A stretch of 13,246 bases of DNA from Campylobacterota bacterium (GTDB lineage: Bacteria; Campylobacterota; Campylobacteria; Campylobacterales; Sulfurovaceae): assembly GCA_011330645.1 (NCBI GenBank), contig DRQB01000105.1, forward strand, positions 1-13,246, in the 5' to 3' direction. Position numbers and translations under genes: made by a program. Of this stretch, positions 1 through 6,018 are shown piece by piece; position 1 is the stretch's first letter; the number at the start of each line of letters is the position of its first letter. Below the pieces are notes generated by a model that had not been told where the DNA came from, ran no database searches, and saw only the letters and a list, made by a program, of their open reading frames with translations.

Positions 1-1049
1 CCACTAAGCTTGATGCCCATGCTGTGGATATTGGTTCGCATGTAGGACGTGAGAGTTTTGTGATAGAAGTCTCTGCACTCAAATCGGAGTTTCCTTATGC
101 AGTAGAGAGACTTATTGAACTGCTCAAAGACCCTAACTATACCAACAAGGCACTTGAGCAGATAAAGTATCAAAAAATTGGATGGCTCAAACAAAAAGAG
201 AGTGATTTTGACTACATCGCAGCCTCAAAGCTACGTGCTACACTTTTTAAAGGTTCTGCTTTGGCAAAACCTTATGATGGTACAGTTGACAGCATTAAAG
301 GGTTAAAGCTTGATGATATCAAGCAATTTATCACCACTCACTTAGGGTATAACAATGTCATTGGTGTAGTAGGGGGTGACATTAGTGTCGAAGAGGCTCA
401 AACGTATTTAACACAGATACTCAACCTCTTTCCTAAAGTGCCTACAAGAGAGGTAGAAAAAGTGACTGCATCAGCTAAAAAAGAGACACTCCTCATAGAT
501 GAAGATACAAAACAAGCCTACATCTTTTTTGGTGCACCTTTTCATTTTGCATACAATGACAAAGAGCAATACAAAGCAAAAATCGCAGAGTACCTACTTG
601 GTGGCGCAGGATTTGGTAGTCGTATGATGGAAGAGATACGTGTAAAACGTGGACTTACCTATGGTGTGTATGCGAGTTTACGTCGTACAAAATCAGTCTC
701 GTACATGAGTGGGTACCTGCAGACAAAACTCTCTACCCAAGATGAAGCCAAAGATCTCATACAGTCAGTGGTAGATGACTTTATAAAAAATGGTATCACT
801 CAAAAAGAGTTGGACGACACCAAGAAGTTTTTACTTGGTTCAGAGCCACTACGTACAGAGACACTCTCTCAAAGATTGGGTCGAGCTTACAACGATTACT
901 ACTATGACCGTCCACTTGACTTTGCAAAACAACAGTTAGAGAAGATAGAATCCGTGACACTTGAAGAGGTGAACAGTTTTATCAAAGCGCATAAAGAACT
1001 TTCAGATATTACCTTTAGTATTGTGACGAAGAAAGAGGAGAAAAAATAA
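1..1049 (+). CDS. M16-family (insulinase-like) peptidase, 3' part
   Basis: The reading frame is open from the left edge (codon phase from base 3), so the gene starts outside the window; the GTG at 24 is internal and not a credible start. About 348 C-terminal residues are present out of the roughly 410-430 usual for bacterial M16B proteins. The missing part should hold the HxxEH zinc motif, so catalytic status cannot be judged. Visible family marks are the inter-domain stretch ending in GVVGGDI (about nt 360-383) and the C-terminal M16 domain with GGAGFGSRMMEEIR followed by RGLTYGVYA (nt 600-675), the R/Y substrate-binding signature. M16 proteins cleave peptides or act as non-catalytic partners of paired subunits. 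The position where many active members carry Glu in a VLEEI-like helix seems to read IGWL here (about nt 174-185), an alignment by eye. The gene ends in TAA at 1047-1049. Family call is firm; substrate is unknown. Confidence 0.88.
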   Translation, partial: TKLDAHAVDIGSHVGRESFVIEVSALKSEFPYAVERLIELLKDPNYTNKALEQIKYQKIGWLKQKESDFDYIAASKLRATLFKGSALAKPYDGTVDSIKGLKLDDIKQFITTHLGYNNVIGVVGGDISVEEAQTYLTQILNLFPKVPTREVEKVTASAKKETLLIDEDTKQAYIFFGAPFHFAYNDKEQYKAKIAEYLLGGAGFGSRMMEEIRVKRGLTYGVYASLRRTKSVSYMSGYLQTKLSTQDEAKDLIQSVVDDFIKNGITQKELDDTKKFLLGSEPLRTETLSQRLGRAYNDYYYDRPLDFAKQQLEKIESVTLEEVNSFIKAHKELSDITFSIVTKKEEKK

Positions 1050-1075
1050 AAAATATGTCAATCTGACATATTTTT
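1049..1075 (+). terminator. AT-rich hairpin, likely terminator of the M16 gene
   Basis: A perfect 12-bp inverted repeat (AAAAATATGTCA / TGACATATTTTT) flanks a 3-nt loop, ATC. The left arm starts on the last base of the M16 stop codon and the right arm ends in a T-run, as in an intrinsic terminator. The stem holds only two G:C pairs, so it may be weak. It separates the M16 gene from the recG promoter. Confidence 0.5.
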
Positions 1076-1097
1076 CACCTTCTTCAAAAAGCTTCGT

Positions 1098-1103
1098 TAT
1101 AAT
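1098..1103 (+). promoter_or_regulatory. Probable -10 box of recG
   Basis: A perfect TATAAT lies 28 bases before the recG ATG in an AT-rich context. There is no good -35 hexamer 17 bases upstream (TCACCT), which fits the weak -35 conservation known for Campylobacterota sigma-70 promoters. The recG ribosome site AGGAAG (1121-1126) follows, 5 bases from the start codon. Confidence 0.5.
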
Positions 1104-1131
1104 TTACCTATCTAAAACATAGGAAGCCTGT

Positions 1132-2940
1132 ATGGAAGAAGCAAAACAACTTTTTAAAAAACTCAAAATCCATACACTACTTGACCTTGCACTTATCATC
1201 CCCACCTCTTACAACGACACCACACTCACACTCACACCAGAATTAGGGAAGATTAATACACTAGAAGCGAAAGTGGTTGATAGTTCTATTTACGCAGGGA
1301 AGTTGCGTGTGACATTCATTCTTACCCAGTCAGGGCGTAGGCTCTCTTCTACTTTTTTTAGAGTGACACCCTACCATCATAAACTTTTTGAAGTGGGTTC
1401 CAGCCATGTGATACAAGGCAAACTTGAAGAGTATAAGGGCTACTTGCAGATGTCACAACCCAAGTCCATTAAACAGATAGGTAAGATAACCCCTAAGTAC
1501 AAAACAGTACTCAAAGAGAGTGAGATAAGTGCGCTTATAGAACTCTATGTCTCAGAACAAAATCTTTATAATGAAGGATTGGACTCTAAAGAAGTGGCGA
1601 CGCTGATGCATATTCATTTTCCTAAAAGTATGGAGGAAGTCTATGAAAATGGGAGCTTTAAGCCAGAGTTTGTACAGGTACTCAAGTTTGTAGAAGCCTA
1701 CAATCATCTTAAAAAACTGCGGGGAAAACGTGCAGACTTTCCTGCACTGCGTGCATTGACGGGAGACATTAGCTCTTTTGTAAAGAACTTACCTTTCGAG
1801 CTTACTTCAGAACAACAAGCTGTCATTGCAGATATTCAAAAAGATTTAGCAAGTGATGAAAAGGCAGCCAAACGTATGGTCGTGGGGGATGTAGGTTCTG
1901 GTAAGACCATGGTTATCTTGGCTTCAGTGATGATGGCATTGCCTCATAAAAGCATACTCATGGCACCTACATCACTGCTTGCCTTGCAGCTCTATGAAGA
2001 GGCATCGAAACATCTACCCAAAAATGTAAAGATTGCATTGGTGATGCAGGGTAAAGATGAAGGAGACTACTTGGAAGCAGACTTCATCATAGGGACGCAT
2101 GCCTTACTCTATAAAGAGGACTTACCCGAAGCCTCTTTGGTGATGGTAGATGAACAGCATCGCTTTGGCACAAAGCAACGAGCCTCTTTGGAAGCGTTAG
2201 TAAGTAGTACCGAGCGTAAACCTCACTTCATTCAGTTTTCTGCTACACCTATCCCACGTACTCAAGCCATGATGGAGTCCGAACTACTTGATGTCTCTCT
2301 CATTACTACCACCCCGTTTGAGAGAGAGGTACTTACTCAGACTATCACAAAACCAGACTTTCCTAACTTACTTACACATATAAAAGAGGAGATAGCACAA
2401 GAACATCAAGTGCTCATTATCTACCCTTTAGTAGAAGAAAGTAGTGAAGTCCCTTATCAGTCATTAGATGAGAGTAGAGGGTTCTGGGAGAGTAAGTTTG
2501 ACAATGTCTATGTTACCCATGGAAAAGACAAACAAAAGGAGGAGGTACTTCTAGAGTTTAGAGAAAAAGGAGACATCCTTTTGGCAACGACTGTGGTAGA
2601 AGTAGGTATCTCCCTTCCTAAACTTACCCTTATTGTCATTGTAGGTGCAGAACGCTTAGGATTGGCAACTTTACATCAACTAAGAGGACGTGTAGGGCGT
2701 AATGGTTTAAAGAGCTGGTGTTACCTCTACAGCAATTTTAAAGCCTCAGAACGCCTCACTCAGTTTTGTCAAACTACCAATGGCTTTGATATTGCCAAAT
2801 TAGACTTGAAATTCAGAGACAGTGGTGACATACTCGATGGTACCATACAAAGTGGTCAGAAATTTAAGTGGTTAGATATGGGAGAAGATGAAGAGGTAGT
2901 TGCTAGGGCTAAAAATAGATTGGGGAGTGTAAAAGCGTAG
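1132..2940 (+). CDS. recG: ATP-dependent DNA helicase RecG
   Basis: RecG is a monomeric superfamily 2 helicase that remodels stalled replication forks and branch-migrates Holliday junctions in the cytoplasm. At 602 residues it is shorter than the E. coli enzyme (693), mostly through a reduced N-terminus, as in other Campylobacterota. Residues about 40-115 correspond to the OB-fold wedge domain. Helicase motifs are clear: Walker A GDVGSGKT (252-259), motif Ia MAPTSLLA (277-284), Walker B variant DEQH (340-343) followed by RFG as typical of RecG, motif III FSATPIPRT (369-377), and motif VI QLRGRVGR (516-523). The C-terminal DLKFRDSGD...QSG segment (558-575) matches the RecG-type ending. AGGAAG lies 5 bases before the ATG. 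The preceding hairpin and a TATAAT box suggest its own promoter. Confidence 0.97.
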   Translation: MEEAKQLFKKLKIHTLLDLALIIPTSYNDTTLTLTPELGKINTLEAKVVDSSIYAGKLRVTFILTQSGRRLSSTFFRVTPYHHKLFEVGSSHVIQGKLEEYKGYLQMSQPKSIKQIGKITPKYKTVLKESEISALIELYVSEQNLYNEGLDSKEVATLMHIHFPKSMEEVYENGSFKPEFVQVLKFVEAYNHLKKLRGKRADFPALRALTGDISSFVKNLPFELTSEQQAVIADIQKDLASDEKAAKRMVVGDVGSGKTMVILASVMMALPHKSILMAPTSLLALQLYEEASKHLPKNVKIALVMQGKDEGDYLEADFIIGTHALLYKEDLPEASLVMVDEQHRFGTKQRASLEALVSSTERKPHFIQFSATPIPRTQAMMESELLDVSLITTTPFEREVLTQTITKPDFPNLLTHIKEEIAQEHQVLIIYPLVEESSEVPYQSLDESRGFWESKFDNVYVTHGKDKQKEEVLLEFREKGDILLATTVVEVGISLPKLTLIVIVGAERLGLATLHQLRGRVGRNGLKSWCYLYSNFKASERLTQFCQTTNGFDIAKLDLKFRDSGDILDGTIQSGQKFKWLDMGEDEEVVARAKNRLGSVKA

Positions 2941-2984
2941 GGTGCATTGCCCAAGGAAAATGTCCTTGGGTATGTTAACGCACC
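2941..2984. terminator. Nested hairpin between convergent recG and hpf
   Basis: An inner perfect 8-bp stem (CCCAAGGA 2950-2957 / TCCTTGGG 2963-2970, 5-nt loop) sits inside an outer stem GGTGC (2941-2945) / GCACC (2980-2984). It begins on the base after the recG stop and ends 15 bases before the hpf stop codon. Being symmetrical, it could end transcription from both sides. No long T-run follows on either strand (TTTT lies about 6 bases past it on the minus strand), so efficiency is uncertain. Confidence 0.5.
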
Positions 2985-2999
2985 TTGATATGTGACAGT

Positions 3000-3545
3000 C
3001 TAATAAAGTCCAAATTTCCCATCTGCACGTTTATACATAACTCTCATAAGACCTTCTTCATCATTAAAGACGATGAATTGTCTTTTTTTCTCCGCTTTAA
3101 GGGCTTCGATGGCTTCATCAAAATCAAGTGGTTTATGAAGTTCCAAGTCCATAGGAACAATCTCAGGTTCAATTTGCTCTACATAATCAAGTTGTTCTAA
3201 GACCGCTTCTGCTTCACTTCCAAGGTCTTTAAAGCTCATGATACGGTGACCTTTGATTTTATCTGCATGACGTCTAAGTGATTTTTTCACTCTTTCAATA
3301 GCAAGATCGATAGCAGCATAGACATCTTTGTCATTTTGGGTGATGACAATGGTGTTTTTATCTTTTAAATTCACGATAAATTCAGTTGTAAATCCCTTTT
3401 TCCCATTTTTTTCATTTGCAGAGATGACAGTATTTGCTGAAATAATATCTAAATGATATTTTTTGAGACTATCAATCGCTCCATCTGCATATGCTTTTAT
3501 AGCGTCAGTTAATTCAAAATGTCTACCTGTAATACTTTTATTCAT
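3000..3545 (-). CDS. hpf: Long-form ribosome hibernation promoting factor
   Basis: HPF binds the decoding region of idle 30S subunits and protects ribosomes in slow growth; the long form also dimerises 70S ribosomes into 100S particles. The 181-aa product has both parts. The N-terminal S30AE domain (about 1-105) starts NKSITGRHFELTDAIKAYA and contains DVYAAIDLAIERVKKSLRRH (75-93 region), the conserved RNA-facing helix. After an acidic linker (about 110-135), the C-terminal dimerisation domain (about 136-181) ends RVMYKRADGKFGLY, typical of long HPF. The ATG at 3545 is preceded on the minus strand by AAAGGAT, with AGGA 6 bases upstream. It is codirectional with the pilin operon but 133 bases downstream, with its own palindromic leader, so separate regulation is likely. 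Confidence 0.95.
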   Translation of the reverse strand: MNKSITGRHFELTDAIKAYADGAIDSLKKYHLDIISANTVISANEKNGKKGFTTEFIVNLKDKNTIVITQNDKDVYAAIDLAIERVKKSLRRHADKIKGHRIMSFKDLGSEAEAVLEQLDYVEQIEPEIVPMDLELHKPLDFDEAIEALKAEKKRQFIVFNDEEGLMRVMYKRADGKFGLY

Positions 3546-3566
3546 GATTTATCCTTTGTTAGTAGC

Positions 3567-3592
3567 GTATAGATATATCCTTATATCTATAC
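3567..3592 (-). promoter_or_regulatory. 11-bp inverted repeat in the hpf leader
   Basis: A perfect inverted repeat GTATAGATATA / TATATCTATAC with a 4-base spacer lies 21 bases before the hpf ATG, just upstream of its ribosome site (3552-3555). In RNA it would form a hairpin with loop AGGA; in DNA it could be an operator. TATAAG within it on the minus strand also resembles a -10 box. Which role applies cannot be decided from sequence. Confidence 0.45.
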
Positions 3593-3598
3593 TTAATT

Positions 3599-3612
3599 GT
3601 AACTTAAGTTAC
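3599..3612. promoter_or_regulatory. 14-bp perfect palindrome upstream of hpf
   Basis: GTAACTTAAGTTAC is a perfect 14-base palindrome without a spacer, 6 bases upstream of the other inverted repeat. Lack of a loop favours a dimeric protein-binding site over a terminator. No known operator consensus was recognised. Confidence 0.4.
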
Positions 3613-3678
3613 TTAATGAAGGGTAAATGGTAGAGCTATATCATGAGATAAATATTTTCTAGATATGATATGCTGAAA

Positions 3679-4254
3679 TTATATTTTTTGTAATGTACGT
3701 CTATGAAATGTTATCCAAGGAACATTTGCTGTAATACCAGAAGGAGTACCCCCATTGGCTAAATAGGAATCGACTTGATTGGGATCTTTATATTGTATAT
3801 TGACATCAATGACAATAGCTGCCAATGCATCAGGTTTAGCATAATCATTATAATTTTCTGTGATATTGATTCGAGGGACTTTATTATTATCATTCAAAAT
3901 AAGTTTTCTCGTACATATCCCTCTCAATCCATTACCAAGATAATAAATACGTGTATCTACACGGTATCCTGTACCTCGGTTGGCATTTCCTGAGGTTGCT
4001 TGTCCTTGAACAATACCATTAATATTGCCTGTAATACGTTGAACACATTGTCCTGAACTTGTACGATTATGATCCATAACGGCCATAATGGCTAGTTCTG
4101 TATAACTTTTTGCTAAAAGTGCTGCTTGTTCTCTTTGATATTGAGAAGTAGAGTTTGTGGTAATTTTTGAGGAGAGACTAAAGACAAGTGCAGAGACACT
4201 TGCCATAAGAACCATAACAAAAATTGCGGTAACCAAGGAAAATGCTTTTCTCAT
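3679..4254 (-). CDS. Minor-pilin-like protein, MshP/PilX/GspK type
   Basis: The 191-aa product has a 4-residue leader (MRKA) and then a class III (type IV prepilin) N-terminus, FSLVTAIFVMVLMASVSALVF, as the hydrophobic helix. Cleavage would fall after Ala4. Position +5 of the mature protein is Thr, not the usual Glu. Absence of Glu5 is known from GspK, and PilX/MshP-type proteins also sit last in such sets, so that role is inferred. The rest is an Asn/Thr-rich periplasmic or extracellular domain with Cys70 and Cys114 as a possible disulfide pair. It is the last gene of the operon; its ATG overlaps the upstream TGA by four bases (ATGA), implying translational coupling. One acidic N-glycosylation sequon (D61-H-N-R-T) is present. 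It could be a pseudopilin of a secretion system rather than of a pilus. Confidence 0.75.
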   Translation of the reverse strand: MRKAFSLVTAIFVMVLMASVSALVFSLSSKITTNSTSQYQREQAALLAKSYTELAIMAVMDHNRTSSGQCVQRITGNINGIVQGQATSGNANRGTGYRVDTRIYYLGNGLRGICTRKLILNDNNKVPRINITENYNDYAKPDALAAIVIDVNIQYKDPNQVDSYLANGGTPSGITANVPWITFHRRTLQKI

Positions 4255-5237
4255 AATATAATGGCCTTTTCTTTACATATAGTAATATTAAAATCATTAC
4301 CAACCTGTTCTTGTGCACATAGTTTAAACCTAAAAGTATTTGCAGATTCAGCAAATTTAAAAACAGTGACATTTGTAAGTAATGTTCTAAAGTTGTTACT
4401 TTTTGCTAGTGTTTCGCCAGACCATGGTTGATAATTGTAATACAATCTAAGATCAAAATTACCCGTACGTGGGTTAGGCTCTGGCCAGATGGCATAAGCA
4501 GATACTGCAAGTTTATAATGTTCGACAATACGCTTATTGGGTCTAGCCGCAGCAGTTGGATCAAAAGTGAGCTGGGTTGCAGTATTAAATCCTACACTTG
4601 AAATACAAGTTGTATCTGCAGCATTTGTAAGTCCCATACAATTTACGTTATATACAATGTCATTGACGGGAAGTCCTCCTGAAGTAGAGGCCGCTTGGTA
4701 AACATTATCATTGAAAAAAATAGCAGGATTATCACTGTTTGGAATATCATTTTGTGTTAAGTTCCTCATAATCGTAGATGCAAGTGCCAAGTTTGAACCT
4801 GGCGTGACAATATCATTTGGTAGTGCTGCTGTAAGAGAGGCATTAATATCACAAAAACCATTCCACCCAGGACGATAATCATTTGTGGCAGTAGCAGACA
4901 TAAAACTATCATGGTCATAGCCAATCCACTCCAAAACAGTACGTACATTATCAGAAATATTAGTAGCGTCCGAGACAAGAACAAAATTACTTAAATTGGA
5001 AGGTTGTCGTGCTAAAGTGGTATTTCGAATTCTATAACTTAGCATATTGGCAATTTGTTGAGCAGCCAATTCTGTTTTTATGCTTGCCCTTTGTGTAGCT
5101 CTTTGTAGGATATAGTGCTCAAAAACATCAGCAATAACACTGGAACTTATGGAGGCAACGATACCTAAAATAACGATAACCATCACAACTTCTAAAAGTG
5201 TAAAGCCTCGTTTTGCTGTTATATATAAATGTTTCAC
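4251..5237 (-). CDS. Minor-pilin-like protein, MshO/PilW/GspJ type
   Basis: The 328-aa product starts with an 11-residue leader ending KRG, then FTLLEVVMVIVILGIVASI, a textbook prepilin segment with Gly at -1 and Glu at +5 (E16). The long amphipathic continuation (ELAAQQIANMLSYRIRNT, 56-73) resembles PilW/GspJ proteins. The C-terminal domain holds a Tyr-rich strand (DLRLYYNYQPW, 262-272) and Cys307/Cys321 near the end; other Cys are at 129, 200 and 211. The start codon is GTG, supported by AAGG 7 bases upstream and by the prepilin motif lying just downstream. The gap to the upstream gene is 13 bases. Two acidic glycosylation sequons occur (D130-I-N-A-S and D315-F-N-I-T). Its place between the PilV-like and PilX-like genes matches the known V-W-X or D-O-P order. 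Confidence 0.78.
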   Translation of the reverse strand: MKHLYITAKRGFTLLEVVMVIVILGIVASISSSVIADVFEHYILQRATQRASIKTELAAQQIANMLSYRIRNTTLARQPSNLSNFVLVSDATNISDNVRTVLEWIGYDHDSFMSATATNDYRPGWNGFCDINASLTAALPNDIVTPGSNLALASTIMRNLTQNDIPNSDNPAIFFNDNVYQAASTSGGLPVNDIVYNVNCMGLTNAADTTCISSVGFNTATQLTFDPTAAARPNKRIVEHYKLAVSAYAIWPEPNPRTGNFDLRLYYNYQPWSGETLAKSNNFRTLLTNVTVFKFAESANTFRFKLCAQEQVGNDFNITICKEKAIIL

Positions 5238-5250
5238 TGCCTCACCTTCT

Positions 5251-6018
5251 TTAATTATTCGTTTTTAATTGACGTGGCGCACCAATATTACACATAAAGG
5301 CACTTAAACTGATTTGTTTTTGTCCTATTTCATCACTACTATTGTCAGAAGTTAGTGTAATACTTAGAAGTTTGATATTGGTAGAATTGGGCATAATAAA
5401 TCTAAATGGATTGGCAAATGCTATATTTCTGTCATATCCACCGGCTGAAGGGGCAGCGGATGTGGTCCTTGGTGTGTCGTCACCATAAGAAATTGTGGAT
5501 CTTAACTTGACTTGTGTATCGACATAATTTCCTTTTTGGGTTTCTATCCCTTCTCCTCCATAGATAGTTATTGTTAGATTGCTATCATCAAAATCATCTA
5601 CATCATCACGTTCAGATTCATTAATATCTGCCCCTAAAGCAGCAGTTGTTGCTGTTGCATTGAAAGAGGCATTGGTTACAAATCCTCTACAGAGTCTTCC
5701 TGAAGCGCTTGTTACACCAGGAGGTGTTGCATTTATACAGTTGGGGATAAAGGCACTTGCCGTTTGTAAGACGGGCATTTTCTCTGAAATATTTGCATCA
5801 TTTTCATCCCAAGCAAATGTCATCATTTCAGAAAGTTGAGTGGCTGCCATATTGATGGCTTCTTGTTGCATCCCAATATATGTACTTTTTGTTGCAGAAC
5901 TTACGATTTGTGGAACACTGAGCATGATAATCCCCATGATTACGATGGCAAAAATAAGCTCAATCATCGCAATACCTTTTTGATGTGAAGATTGTATCAT
6001 TCTATAAAATACTTTCAT
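5251..6018 (-). CDS. Minor-pilin-like protein, MshD/PilV/GspI type
   Basis: From the ATG at 6018 the product is 255 aa. It has a 15-residue leader ending QKG, then IAMIELIFAIVIMGIIMLSVPQI, with Gly at -1 and Glu at +5 (E20); Ile at +1 is unusual, since Phe or Met is common. The following helix (AATQLSEMMTFAWDEND) resembles PilV/MshD proteins, and an acidic DDVDDFDD run (about 138-145) recalls the acidic motif I remember in MshD. The ATG overlaps the stop of the upstream gene by one base (TAATG). An in-frame TTG at 6024 is the alternative start: AAAAGG (6030-6035) is 5 bases from the TTG but 11 from the ATG, so the TTG (257 aa) remains possible; the mature protein is identical. Three acidic glycosylation sequons are present. 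Likely a tip or initiation-complex minor pilin. Confidence 0.77.
   Translation of the reverse strand: MKVFYRMIQSSHQKGIAMIELIFAIVIMGIIMLSVPQIVSSATKSTYIGMQQEAINMAATQLSEMMTFAWDENDANISEKMPVLQTASAFIPNCINATPPGVTSASGRLCRGFVTNASFNATATTAALGADINESERDDVDDFDDSNLTITIYGGEGIETQKGNYVDTQVKLRSTISYGDDTPRTTSAAPSAGGYDRNIAFANPFRFIMPNSTNIKLLSITLTSDNSSDEIGQKQISLSAFMCNIGAPRQLKTNN

Noticed and set aside
2985..3200. 71-aa plus-strand ORF
   Set aside because: Antisense to hpf, which has strong family motifs; no ribosome site or recognisable protein pattern.
3775..3993. 72-aa plus-strand ORF
   Set aside because: Low-complexity Ile-rich shadow of the MshP-like gene on the other strand.
4178..4372. 64-aa minus-strand ORF across the junction of two pilin genes
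   Set aside because: Out of frame with both; the ATGA overlap of the two real genes explains the junction.
5579..5839. 86-aa plus-strand ORF
   Set aside because: Antisense to the MshD-like gene; Ser/Ala-rich composition arises from the opposite strand.
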